Positions 1 to 8,474 of a DNA stretch of 64,000 bases are shown piece after piece (the stretch's first letter is position 1; the number at the start of each line of letters is the position of its first letter). The translations under genes and the position numbers were made by a program. The notes below the pieces were generated by a model that was given only the letters and a program-made list of their open reading frames with translations, had not been told where the DNA came from and did no database searches. Source of the DNA: Sipunculus nudus (taxonomy: Eukaryota; Annelida; Sipuncula; Golfingiida; Sipunculidae); the NCBI GenBank assembly GCA_026874595.1, contig JAPPUL010000095.1, positions 434,001 through 498,000 on the forward strand. Direction: 5' to 3'.

Positions 1-1760
1 TTTCACAAGGCCAAGCAAATGAAAATGCTTTTGCAATGGCTTTGGCCCTATCCAAAAATACAACCTATTTTAGATTAAAGCATGAAAATTATTATCCTAA
101 AGAAGAAAAACAAGTCCAACAAGAGTTAAAAGAACTTGAGATTAGAAAAGAGAACGAACTGATAAGAGGAATGGAAAAGGAAAAAGCCCTAAAGTGGCTA
201 AAGGATTTTATTGCAAAAGACTATAGCAAAGAATTGCTTCCTATCCCAATCTATGTAAAAAAGTTTATTGAGCCACTAAAACAATATGTTATACTAAGAG
301 ACGGATTTGCAAAGAAAGATGTTGCTAAAAGCCTTATGGGAGAGATTAAAGAACAAGCGAAACTAAAATTGCCAAATAATCTTGATGGGCTGTTGGCGTT
401 TATGATAAAGCTTGAAATATTAAACGAAAACGAAAATATAAACTTACTGAAATATAATATACCAAAACACTTTGATGAGAATGTGATGCTTGAGGCAAAG
501 CAAATAAAGCCTTTTGAGTTAAATGGAGAACCTTTTAGAAAAGACTTAAGAGATCTTTTTACATTCACAATAGATGATAGCTCAACCCTTGATTATGATG
601 ATGCATTAAGCGTTGAGATTAAAGAAGATTCATATACAATTGGAGTGCATATAACTGATGTATCATATTTTATATTACCTAATTCAAGATTAGATAAAGA
701 AGCTTTTAAAAGGCGAATGACTCTATACTTACCTGAATACACGGTTCCGCTATTCCCGGAAAGGTTATCAGAGGGTATTCTTAGTCTAAAAGCTAATAAA
801 ACATCCCCTGTCCTTTCTTTTATGATGACTTTTGATAAGGATTTTAGTTTTGTGGAAGGTGAGATATGCCTGTCGTTAGTAGAAGTTGATGTTAATCTAA
901 GTTATGCTGAGGTTAATAAAATTATTAATGATAAGACTTCTAATCATGAGGTATTTAATCTCCTCTTTAATATTGCAACTACTCTTAATAAAAGACGAGT
1001 TTCACATGGTGCTGTTGACTTTGAAACTCCTGATATAAAAATTAGTTTGGATAAAGAAGAAATTAGCATACGAAAGATAGAACGAGGGCTTAAGTCTGAT
1101 ACCATTGTTAAAGAGTTTATGATACTTGCAAATCATACATGCTCTGAATTTTGTATTACTAACAATATACCAGCAATATTCTTTTTTCAAGAACCTCCTT
1201 CAACCCCTATAGTGCTTAATGATGAAATACGTAAAAACAGATATACTCTCTTAGAAGAAATGAAAAAGATGAGAAAATCTGAGGTCACTACACATCCGGC
1301 AAACCATTTCGCTTTGGGACTCTCATCTTATCTGCAATCTACATCACCTATAAGAAGATATCATGATCTCGTTGTACAAAGACAAGTAACTACATTCATA
1401 TCACAGGGAAAACCATTCTATTCTTCAAATGATATTTTATCTATTATTGCTAATACTGAAGAGTCCATAAAGAAAATAAAGGAAATTGAAAAAGAAAGTA
1501 CTCGATTTTGGTCCCTTAAATATATTCAACAAGAACTTAGGGATAACCCAAACAGGCTATTTGATGCTACTATTATAAGAAAACTTACAGGTGCCTACTG
1601 TGCGGAATTAAATAATATCCTTACAGAAACATTAATCTTTGATAAAGATACATATATCGAGCCAGGTAAAAAAATACTTTTATCTATAAAGAAAGTAAAT
1701 ACTCTAACAGATTCTCTAATCGGAGAATATCCTAGGCAGGACTCTTTACATAATCCTTAA
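1..1760 (+). CDS. RNase II/R-family exoribonuclease (RNB domain), 5' end outside window
   Basis: The reading frame is open from base 3, so the gene starts upstream of the window; the first ATG at 36 is probably internal. The visible part (about 585 residues) has an RNB catalytic domain from roughly residue 180 (numbered from that ATG) onward. Its acidic motif, around base 575, is TIDDSSTLDYDDAL, where the aspartates would bind magnesium. The late family motif TSPIRRYHDLVVQRQ lies near base 1340. The family degrades RNA 3' to 5' in the cytoplasm. The long charged N-terminal segment resembles bacterial RNase II-like proteins more than classical RNase R, so no symbol is given. The 3' end overlaps the convergent HEAT-repeat gene by 29 bases. 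Confidence 0.88.
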   Translation, partial: SQGQANENAFAMALALSKNTTYFRLKHENYYPKEEKQVQQELKELEIRKENELIRGMEKEKALKWLKDFIAKDYSKELLPIPIYVKKFIEPLKQYVILRDGFAKKDVAKSLMGEIKEQAKLKLPNNLDGLLAFMIKLEILNENENINLLKYNIPKHFDENVMLEAKQIKPFELNGEPFRKDLRDLFTFTIDDSSTLDYDDALSVEIKEDSYTIGVHITDVSYFILPNSRLDKEAFKRRMTLYLPEYTVPLFPERLSEGILSLKANKTSPVLSFMMTFDKDFSFVEGEICLSLVEVDVNLSYAEVNKIINDKTSNHEVFNLLFNIATTLNKRRVSHGAVDFETPDIKISLDKEEISIRKIERGLKSDTIVKEFMILANHTCSEFCITNNIPAIFFFQEPPSTPIVLNDEIRKNRYTLLEEMKKMRKSEVTTHPANHFALGLSSYLQSTSPIRRYHDLVVQRQVTTFISQGKPFYSSNDILSIIANTEESIKKIKEIEKESTRFWSLKYIQQELRDNPNRLFDATIIRKLTGAYCAELNNILTETLIFDKDTYIEPGKKILLSIKKVNTLTDSLIGEYPRQDSLHNP

Positions 1761-2736
1761 ATTTAGCTTCTAATATCTTATTTTCTTTTTTTGCCTTATT
1801 TATTGTATGTTTTATTCTATTGGGCGTTTTAGGATTATAATACATCTTAACTAGTAAACTTGCAGCACGAGACCTCACATGCTTACTCTTATATTTTAAA
1901 CTATTTATCAATAGCACATTTGCATCTTCAAGATATACCAACGGAGGAACATCCTCTTTATCAAGCTTATCAGAAAAAGACTTAAAGATTCGAACATTTA
2001 ATTTACCCTTAAAATCTTCTGCCTTTATATCTCCTGATTTTAACTTCTTTAGTGCTATATTTCTTATCACTAGTAAGTCCAGTTGATCTATTACTTTATA
2101 CACATTCTTATTTACTAGACCACCTGTTCCAAAATCTACCGTACTATACTTTCTCTTATCAACTGTTTCAAAATACCATACTTCTCTTACTCTAGGATGC
2201 ATATCTAACAAGATACTATTATATACATATTCATGACGCTTTATTATTAAATCACGTATGGCCCCCTTATCCTTAGGCACTTTAACATTATTTAGAAACT
2301 GCAGCATTTCATGCAATACAAGAGCACAAGATATCCTTACACGTGGATCCTTATTATATAGCCCTCCTACAAACGCTTTTACTATCCCTACTTTTTGACT
2401 CGTTTGTAAAAGTATATCTAGTGAATCCATATCTTTTAGGTTCTTAGATACATTCGTTAACGCTGCGACAAATACTTTAAAAGTCTCATAATCCTGACTT
2501 CTAAGATACTTGCTATCCCCTTTTCGTATTCTTTCTACATTATCATACATATCCTTAGTCAACAGCTTTTTAAGTCTAATATTAAAATCTATATATCTTC
2601 TCTCCGCATCGTTTGTTCTTTTGCTGCCAAGCTCTTTCTGCTCTTTCTGCTCTTCCTTAGCAAACCCTAAAGAACTACCTATAACCACTAACAATACAAC
2701 AAAAACTCTTACTACAATATTTATAACTTTTGACAT
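1732..2736 (-). CDS. Exported HEAT-repeat protein
   Basis: About 334 residues. The start at 2736 (MSKVINIVV) is preferred over an in-frame start 33 bases upstream because a GGGAG Shine-Dalgarno sequence sits just before it and a hydrophobic signal segment follows directly. After a charged stretch (EEQKEQKELGSKR) the protein is helical, with HEAT-like units such as KDPRVRISCALVLHEML and SKHVRSRAASLLVKMYY. HEAT arrays usually act as protein-binding scaffolds. Export to the periplasm is inferred from the N-terminus. It is last in a leftward group with clpC and exbB. Specific function is unknown. Confidence 0.7.
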   Translation of the reverse strand: MSKVINIVVRVFVVLLVVIGSSLGFAKEEQKEQKELGSKRTNDAERRYIDFNIRLKKLLTKDMYDNVERIRKGDSKYLRSQDYETFKVFVAALTNVSKNLKDMDSLDILLQTSQKVGIVKAFVGGLYNKDPRVRISCALVLHEMLQFLNNVKVPKDKGAIRDLIIKRHEYVYNSILLDMHPRVREVWYFETVDKRKYSTVDFGTGGLVNKNVYKVIDQLDLLVIRNIALKKLKSGDIKAEDFKGKLNVRIFKSFSDKLDKEDVPPLVYLEDANVLLINSLKYKSKHVRSRAASLLVKMYYNPKTPNRIKHTINKAKKENKILEAKFKDYVKSPA

Positions 2737-2791
2737 TAATACTCCCTTAACATACTTTAACTGAAACAAAGTCTATCTTAATCGCTTTTGC

Positions 2792-3022
2792 CTATACTTC
2801 AACATCTACTATCTTTCCAACTAAGTCATCATCTCCATCCAATCCGTCCACAGCTTTATCCTTTAGTACACTCTTTCCTCCATCTTTTAGCTCCCCCTTC
2901 CCTCTACTAAATCCCTCGTCCTTCCTTCTCTTTCGTTTCCTCTTATAGGTATGCTTATTTATTATATTCCCCTCTTTATACAAATTATCTGTTGGTTCTA
3001 CTATATCTCCACCGGATATCAT
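2792..3022 (-). CDS. Small highly charged hypothetical protein (doubtful)
   Basis: A 76-residue frame between exbB and the HEAT gene. It is rich in Lys, Arg, Glu, Gly and Asp and has no membrane segment or recognisable domain. A purine-rich stretch (AAGGCGGGG) precedes the ATG. This is where an ExbD partner of ExbB would be expected, but the protein lacks the N-terminal membrane helix of ExbD. It may be a small real protein or a chance frame in purine-biased DNA. Confidence 0.3.
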   Translation of the reverse strand: MISGGDIVEPTDNLYKEGNIINKHTYKRKRKRRKDEGFSRGKGELKDGGKSVLKDKAVDGLDGDDDLVGKIVDVEV

Positions 3023-3195
3023 AAAGCCCCGCCTTTTATTATTCCTTATCTACCTCTTAGCCTCCTCACCTTATCCTCACTGCCAAACTTCGACTCATCC
3101 CTCATCCACTACCTTCCCTCTTCTATAATAAATTCTATATAAATATAATATCTTTTCAATTAATAAATTAGCTTTTATTAATTTATATTAAAGCT

Positions 3196-3852
3196 TTAGA
3201 CTAGCTTAACCCTATCAATCACCTTTATTATTTCAAGTTTTACATATACTCCAAACTTATTTAGCTTATCCATTAAATAATTATAGGCCGCAAGAGATGG
3301 TATCGCTACTATTAATCCTGCCGCTGTCGTAGATAACGCCGTCCATATCCCATTCAATAGCCCTTCCGTATACTCTCCTCTTCCAGCTCGTATCTCATAT
3401 TCCATCACTTGAAGCGAATCTATCATTCCTAATACTGTCCCAAGTAAACCTAATAACGGCGCTATACTTGCTATCGTTCCTATATATGATACCCGCCCCT
3501 CTACCTCCAACATCTTAATACCTATACTTTCTTCTATATATTCTAATCTCCTCCTATCACCTTTTTGTGAATCCTCTTCCAATCCCAACAAACCCTCAAG
3601 TACTTCAATCCCCAATACCTTATTACCTTCTACAACAGCTCCTTCTCGATTAATCCCTTCATCCATTATATCCCCTAACTCCATATCCCCTAACCCCATC
3701 TTGTGCCTGACAAGCCCTTTAAAAAACGCTCGATTCTCTCGTTCAAGACGCCGTATACTTAAAAACCTATCTAGAAAAAGTCCTAAAGATAATATCGACA
3801 ACAAACCTATTATCAATATTATTACATTTACTCCTTCTACTATATCGTACAT
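3196..3852 (-). CDS. exbB: MotA/TolQ/ExbB family proton-channel protein
   Basis: 218 residues. There is a membrane helix at about residues 8-28, a charged cytoplasmic loop, then two helices carrying the family signature: GTIASIAPLLGLLGTVLGMI (about 122-141) and LSTTAAGLIVAIPSLAAYNY (about 170-189). The family uses proton motive force at the inner membrane to energise TonB- or Tol-type envelope machinery. The start lies 26 bases after clpC stops, so co-transcription is likely. No recognisable exbD/tolR partner follows, which is unusual. ExbB and TolQ cannot be separated from the sequence alone. Confidence 0.87.
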   Translation of the reverse strand: MYDIVEGVNVIILIIGLLSILSLGLFLDRFLSIRRLERENRAFFKGLVRHKMGLGDMELGDIMDEGINREGAVVEGNKVLGIEVLEGLLGLEEDSQKGDRRRLEYIEESIGIKMLEVEGRVSYIGTIASIAPLLGLLGTVLGMIDSLQVMEYEIRAGRGEYTEGLLNGIWTALSTTAAGLIVAIPSLAAYNYLMDKLNKFGVYVKLEIIKVIDRVKLV

Positions 3853-3878
3853 CGCCTTTCTATATCAAACCTCCCCAC

Positions 3879-6404
3879 CTAAGCCAACACCACTTCCTCC
3901 TTATTTGAATCGCCTCCTTTATTCTCTTCGCCATCACCAGATGCGTCTCCATCCCCCCTGCTGTCTAATATGAATTCTAACTTCTTCTCGCCTGTCTCGT
4001 CTTTTGCTATATATACTCGTATGCTATCTCCTTCCTTGAATACTTCTTCAAGCAGCTTATTTGATAACTCATCCTCAAGCAATCTCTGTATGGTACGCCT
4101 TAATGGCCTTGCACCGTATTTTTTATCATACCCGTGTTCTGCTAAATAGTCTTTTACTTCTTCCTCTACATATAGCTTTACATCCTTTGTTTTTAAAAGA
4201 CCATATACCTCCTCAAGCATAACGTCTACTATCTTTCTTATATGACCCTTTTGCAGCGAGTGGAATACTATTATGTCATCTACTCGATTCAAGAATTCTG
4301 GATTGAACACTTTCCGTAACTCATTTGTTGCTCGGCTTTTTAACTTCTCAAAACCCTGTTCTTCTCCTTCCTCTACACTATTGGAAAACCCTAAATATCT
4401 GTCCTTCGATATCTCTCGGGCTCCCACATTACTTGTCATTATTACTACCGTATTTGCAAAATCTACTACATGTCCTAAATTATCTGACAACTGCCCCTCT
4501 TCTAATATCTGTAACAATATATTAAATACATCCGCATGCGCTTTCTCTATCTCATCTAATAACAATACGCTATATGGCCGCCTTCGCACTTTCTCCGTCA
4601 AATCACCCCCCTCATCATAACCAACATACCCAGGTGGCGCTCCTACTAAACGGGATACTGCATGGCGTTCCATAAACTCGCTCATGTCTATCCTTATAAG
4701 TGCATCTTTATCGCCAAACAAAAACTCCGATAACGCCTTCGCAAGTTCTGTCTTACCCACCCCTGTCGGACCAAGAAACACAAAGGACCCTGTCGGACGC
4801 TTGCTTGATTTTAAACCTATCCGACTGCGCCTTATCGACCTTGATAACGCTCCTACCGCCTCCTCTTGACCTATAACTCGCTTGTGCAACTCCTCTTCCA
4901 TCTTAAGAAGCTTTTTAGACTCCCCTTCCTTAATCCTACTAAGTGGTATCCCCGTTGTAAACGAGATTATCTCGCCTATATCCTCTGCGCTTATCTTTGT
5001 AACATCTACGCTAACCTCTTCTTTCCATTTCTCCGTCATCACCTTTAGTTTCTTCTTAAGCTCATTAACCTTATCTCGCATCTCTGCTGCCTTCTCATAA
5101 TCCTGAGACTTTACACAAGAATCCTTTGCCTCTGCAAGCTTATCTATATCCTTAGATAGCTGTGCAAACTTCTCCGGACGCGTGGTATTCTTTAATCTCG
5201 CCTTTGCACCTGCCTCGTCTATTAAGTCTACCGCCTTGTCAGGCAAATATCTATCGCTTATATATCTATGTGATAGATTTGCTGCCGCTACCACACTCTC
5301 TTCTGTATAGAACACTTTGTGGTGCTCCTCGTACGTTTTCTTAAGACCATTTAATATCGATATCGTCTCCTCTACTCCAGGCTCCTTTACTGCCACAGGC
5401 TGAAAACGCCTTTCTAAAGCTGTGTCTCGCTCTATATATTTCTTATACTCGTTTAAGGTCGTTGCTCCTATGCATTGCAATTCCCCTCGGGCAAGCGAGG
5501 GTTTTAACATGTTTGCTGCATCTATTGCCCCTTCTGCTCCTCCTGCTCCGATTATAGTATGCAGCTCATCTATAAACAATATCACGTTATCTGCTTTCTT
5601 AATTTCCTTCATTATGTTTTTCAGACGCTCTTCAAACTCTCCCCTATACTTTGTTCCTGCCACTATCGATGCTAAATCTAAGGTTAATAACCGCTTCTTT
5701 ACTAATAGCTCAGGTATATTCCCATATATTATATTTTGAGCAAGCCCTTCAACTATTGCAGTCTTCCCTACCCCAGGCTCCCCTATCAATACCGGATTGT
5801 TCTTTTTGCGCCGGCTTAATATCTGTATCACTCGCTCTATCTCTTCTTCTCGACCTATCACAGGATCAAGCTTCTTCTCTTGCGCTAGCAATGTTAAATC
5901 ACGTCCAAATTCATCCAATGTCGGCGTCTTTACATTTATCTTCGCTTTCGACTTAGATACACCTGTATGACCCAAAAGACGCAATATCTCATTGCGCACC
6001 TTGTCTATGTTTATATCTTTGCTTTCAAGTATTAAAGCCGCTGTCCCACTCTCTTCTCGCAATATGCCTAACAACAAATGCTCTGTCCCTATATATGTAT
6101 GACCTAGATTCCTTGCCTCCAAAGAACTAAGTTTCAATATCTTCTCTATACGAGGAGAAGGCGGCACTTCTCCCAATAACAATGTTCCGCTGCTCTTCTT
6201 TATTGCTATCTCTACATCACTCCTAAGTTGTCCTAAATCTATCCCCAAATTGATGAGAGCTTTTACTGCTATCCCATCCCCATCTCGTATCAATCCTAGC
6301 AATATATGTTCAGGCCTAAGTTGATCATGATTTAATCTCTTTGCTTCTTCTTGGGCCAGTATGTGTATTATCTTATTCGCCCTTGGCGTCAAATCTTCAA
6401 ACAT
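3879..6404 (-). CDS. clpC: ClpC-type AAA+ protease ATPase
   Basis: 841 residues, near the usual ClpC length. Domains in order: double Clp_N repeat (about 1-145), first AAA module (Walker A GEPGVGKT at 208-215, Walker B VILFIDEL near 274-281), a middle domain with a UVR-like motif ([19 protein letters not shown]), and second AAA module (GPTGVGKT, then [10 protein letters not shown]). The UVR motif and short middle domain indicate ClpC rather than ClpA or ClpB. It unfolds substrates and feeds them to ClpP in the cytoplasm. The last 25 or so residues form an unusual Gly/Asp/Glu-rich tail. The gene is probably first in the clpC-exbB transcript. Confidence 0.96.
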   Translation of the reverse strand: MFEDLTPRANKIIHILAQEEAKRLNHDQLRPEHILLGLIRDGDGIAVKALINLGIDLGQLRSDVEIAIKKSSGTLLLGEVPPSPRIEKILKLSSLEARNLGHTYIGTEHLLLGILREESGTAALILESKDINIDKVRNEILRLLGHTGVSKSKAKINVKTPTLDEFGRDLTLLAQEKKLDPVIGREEEIERVIQILSRRKKNNPVLIGEPGVGKTAIVEGLAQNIIYGNIPELLVKKRLLTLDLASIVAGTKYRGEFEERLKNIMKEIKKADNVILFIDELHTIIGAGGAEGAIDAANMLKPSLARGELQCIGATTLNEYKKYIERDTALERRFQPVAVKEPGVEETISILNGLKKTYEEHHKVFYTEESVVAAANLSHRYISDRYLPDKAVDLIDEAGAKARLKNTTRPEKFAQLSKDIDKLAEAKDSCVKSQDYEKAAEMRDKVNELKKKLKVMTEKWKEEVSVDVTKISAEDIGEIISFTTGIPLSRIKEGESKKLLKMEEELHKRVIGQEEAVGALSRSIRRSRIGLKSSKRPTGSFVFLGPTGVGKTELAKALSEFLFGDKDALIRIDMSEFMERHAVSRLVGAPPGYVGYDEGGDLTEKVRRRPYSVLLLDEIEKAHADVFNILLQILEEGQLSDNLGHVVDFANTVVIMTSNVGAREISKDRYLGFSNSVEEGEEQGFEKLKSRATNELRKVFNPEFLNRVDDIIVFHSLQKGHIRKIVDVMLEEVYGLLKTKDVKLYVEEEVKDYLAEHGYDKKYGARPLRRTIQRLLEDELSNKLLEEVFKEGDSIRVYIAKDETGEKKLEFILDSRGDGDASGDGEENKGGDSNKEEVVLA

Positions 6405-6864
6405 TTTATCTATCCCTCATTTAAGTTTCCATTTTTAACTCTTCTGTTTTTTTACTCTTATTATCCCTTCTTAATATCCCTAGTATCTCTTCCCAGCCCC
6501 CTTCTCAACCTCCTTCCCAACCCCTTCTCAACCTCCTTCCTTCCCTTCCTTCTTTACTATTCCTATCCCTTATTCTCCCTTATCCCTTATCCACTTTAAT
6601 ATGCTTACTTTTTAATACGATTAAGCGCCTCATATTTAATTACATCATACATAAGCATCTAAATTACTCTGTCCTAAAAAGACCCCGCAAACTCGCAACA
6701 TCCTAATAGCACAACTTTAAAACGTTCTCTTTATATCTATCTCAGACCCGACACATCCTCATAACACCTAATACCTATACCAACAATTTTAATTTATATC
6801 CTACCCTTAAATCCATCACCCTTAAATCTACCACCCTCCAAAAGTTAAACCTATTCCTTCTCTC
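6405..6864. other. Intergenic region with polypyrimidine repeats upstream of clpC
   Basis: 460 bases without a convincing gene. The half next to clpC is pyrimidine-rich on the plus strand, so purine-rich in the sense of clpC transcription. It contains a 20-base direct repeat (6498-6517 and 6521-6540), followed by more CCTTCC and TCCCTTAT elements to about 6600. The remainder to 6864 is ordinary AT-rich sequence. The clpC promoter should lie here, but I cannot place -35/-10 boxes. Confidence 0.55.
6498..6540. repeat. 20-base direct repeat, pyrimidine-rich
   Basis: Two copies of a CCCCTTCTCAACCTCCTTCC unit at 6498-6517 and 6521-6540, separated by three bases, giving a 23-base period. They lie about 95-140 bases upstream of the clpC start. 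Role unknown: slippage product, protein-binding site or transcribed leader. Confidence 0.7.
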
Positions 6865-8175
6865 CTATTCTTTGTCTTTTATTACTCTTAAACGCATTTC
6901 CGGTGCAAGATCATCTAAGATCACTGTTATTGACTTCATATTATAATTCCCCACTTCGTCATAGGCTCTTACTTCTATTGTATTTTGCCCTGTCTTCTCA
7001 AGCGATATAGCATCATTGTTATACGGCTTCCACTCCCCGCCATTCATACGCCATTCTACCTTTGAAAGACCACTCTCGCCATCAGTTACTACAAAATTTA
7101 ACACATTATTCTTATTCGTATACTTTCTTACCATCCTTACCTTACCTTCATCCGATTCACTGCTCCCAGGTAATAATCCAGAACCTATTACGCTCACCTC
7201 TTCTACCGGTAAGGCCCTCTTTACACCATCGCTACCTTCTGCCTTCTTCCCCCTATTGTCTTTCTCCGTCTTCACGTCTTTTAAGCTATCATCTACTCCA
7301 TTAGACATTTCTCCCGACTCAGTAGCATCAAAAGATTTAGCGCCTTCCCTTTCCCCGCCATCTCTTGCCGCATTAGAAGAAGTACCTCCTCCCCCATTAT
7401 AACCTCGCCCCCCTGCAGGCAGTTCATCTATTAACGCGTATTTTGTCTTTATCCCTATGCTTGGCTTTATATCATCTATATAAAATGTGTAAATCAATAA
7501 CGGAGACTCATTCATTACGTTATCTTGAGCCTTTACCTTTATTATATTAACCCCTTCCTCCTGCAAACTAAATTCACTGCCACTTGACATCTCTTCATAT
7601 TCCCTTGTGTCTCGAGATACCAAAAGCCTTTTTATTCCTGATACCCCGTCTTCTGCATTAACTTTTATGCTGTTTTCTTTAGGCAGGTATATAAAGTTAT
7701 TCTTTTGGAATGACTTTTTATTTGCGTCTGTTACTTTATATTCTAAAGTTACCTTGGGATTGTCGCTGTCTATTACTATAGTTAGCTTTTCATCCCCTGT
7801 CATATTACCAAGACGATCTGTTACCCTATAGACCATTGTATGCTCGCCTGAACCACCGAAAAATATCCTGTCTGTTATATTTCTATAGTATTTTATGAAT
7901 TCGCCATCATCTACCTTTACTTCTATCTGCCCTACCCCTACCCCAGGCTCATCACCATTCCTATCTATCGCTTCTACATATATTCCAAGGTCATTCGATA
8001 TGTAATATTTATCGTCACTACCCTTATATACATCTCCGTTCTCTGCCCTAAGCAACAAGGCTGCCTTGCTATCTTCTCCATACCCAGCTGTACGACCAAA
8101 AACAAACACCATAACAACAAACAACATACTCACCATAAGCTTGCTATACCTGCTTTCCTTTCTATTTGCCCACAT
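6865..8175 (-). CDS. Exported OmpL47-like surface protein with Ig-like repeats
   Basis: 436 residues with a signal peptide at about 10-33 (LMVSMLFVVMVFVFGRTAGYG). The body has repeated beta-rich modules. Each ends in a motif of the type NIIKVKAQDNVMNES or NTIEVRAYDEVGNYN followed by a short Asp-rich strand, as in OmpL47-type and related bacterial Ig-like domains. At least three modules are visible (about 55-135, 140-235 and 350-430). Between modules two and three is a low-complexity Gly/Ser/Glu/Lys linker (about 245-330). Location on the cell surface or in the periplasm is inferred. Relatives often act in adhesion or envelope structure. Upstream, 8176-8474 separates it from cimA. Confidence 0.7.
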   Translation of the reverse strand: MWANRKESRYSKLMVSMLFVVMVFVFGRTAGYGEDSKAALLLRAENGDVYKGSDDKYYISNDLGIYVEAIDRNGDEPGVGVGQIEVKVDDGEFIKYYRNITDRIFFGGSGEHTMVYRVTDRLGNMTGDEKLTIVIDSDNPKVTLEYKVTDANKKSFQKNNFIYLPKENSIKVNAEDGVSGIKRLLVSRDTREYEEMSSGSEFSLQEEGVNIIKVKAQDNVMNESPLLIYTFYIDDIKPSIGIKTKYALIDELPAGGRGYNGGGGTSSNAARDGGEREGAKSFDATESGEMSNGVDDSLKDVKTEKDNRGKKAEGSDGVKRALPVEEVSVIGSGLLPGSSESDEGKVRMVRKYTNKNNVLNFVVTDGESGLSKVEWRMNGGEWKPYNNDAISLEKTGQNTIEVRAYDEVGNYNMKSITVILDDLAPEMRLRVIKDKE

Positions 8176-8474
8176 TCTATTTGCCCCCTATTTCTTTTTT
8201 TTTATTTTCTTTTGTTTTTATAATCATTCTATTTATTGCATTCTAATATTTTTATCTTACTTATTATAAGGCCTTTAACTCAAAAGTCAAGATATCTACA
8301 TACTTATTTAGAGCCTCCATATTTTGATTGTGTAACATATCTATTTACGAACAACTCCTTTTTAATCTTTAAAGCGTATTTTGTTTAAACAAATTCTAAC
8401 CTCAATTAAATTATTATATAGTTCCATACTCTACCAATTTACAAACTTATACCATATTTATATATATTTATTTT
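8176..8474. other. Intergenic region, cimA to OmpL47-like gene
   Basis: 299 AT-rich bases (about 75% A+T by eye) between two leftward genes. It must hold the end of cimA transcription and the surface-protein promoter. No hairpin with T-run or clear promoter boxes could be recognised. Confidence 0.4.

Noticed and set aside
2510-2764. 84-codon plus-strand frame opposite the HEAT gene
   Set aside because: It lies antisense over the signal peptide of a well-supported gene and has low-complexity composition typical of a shadow frame.
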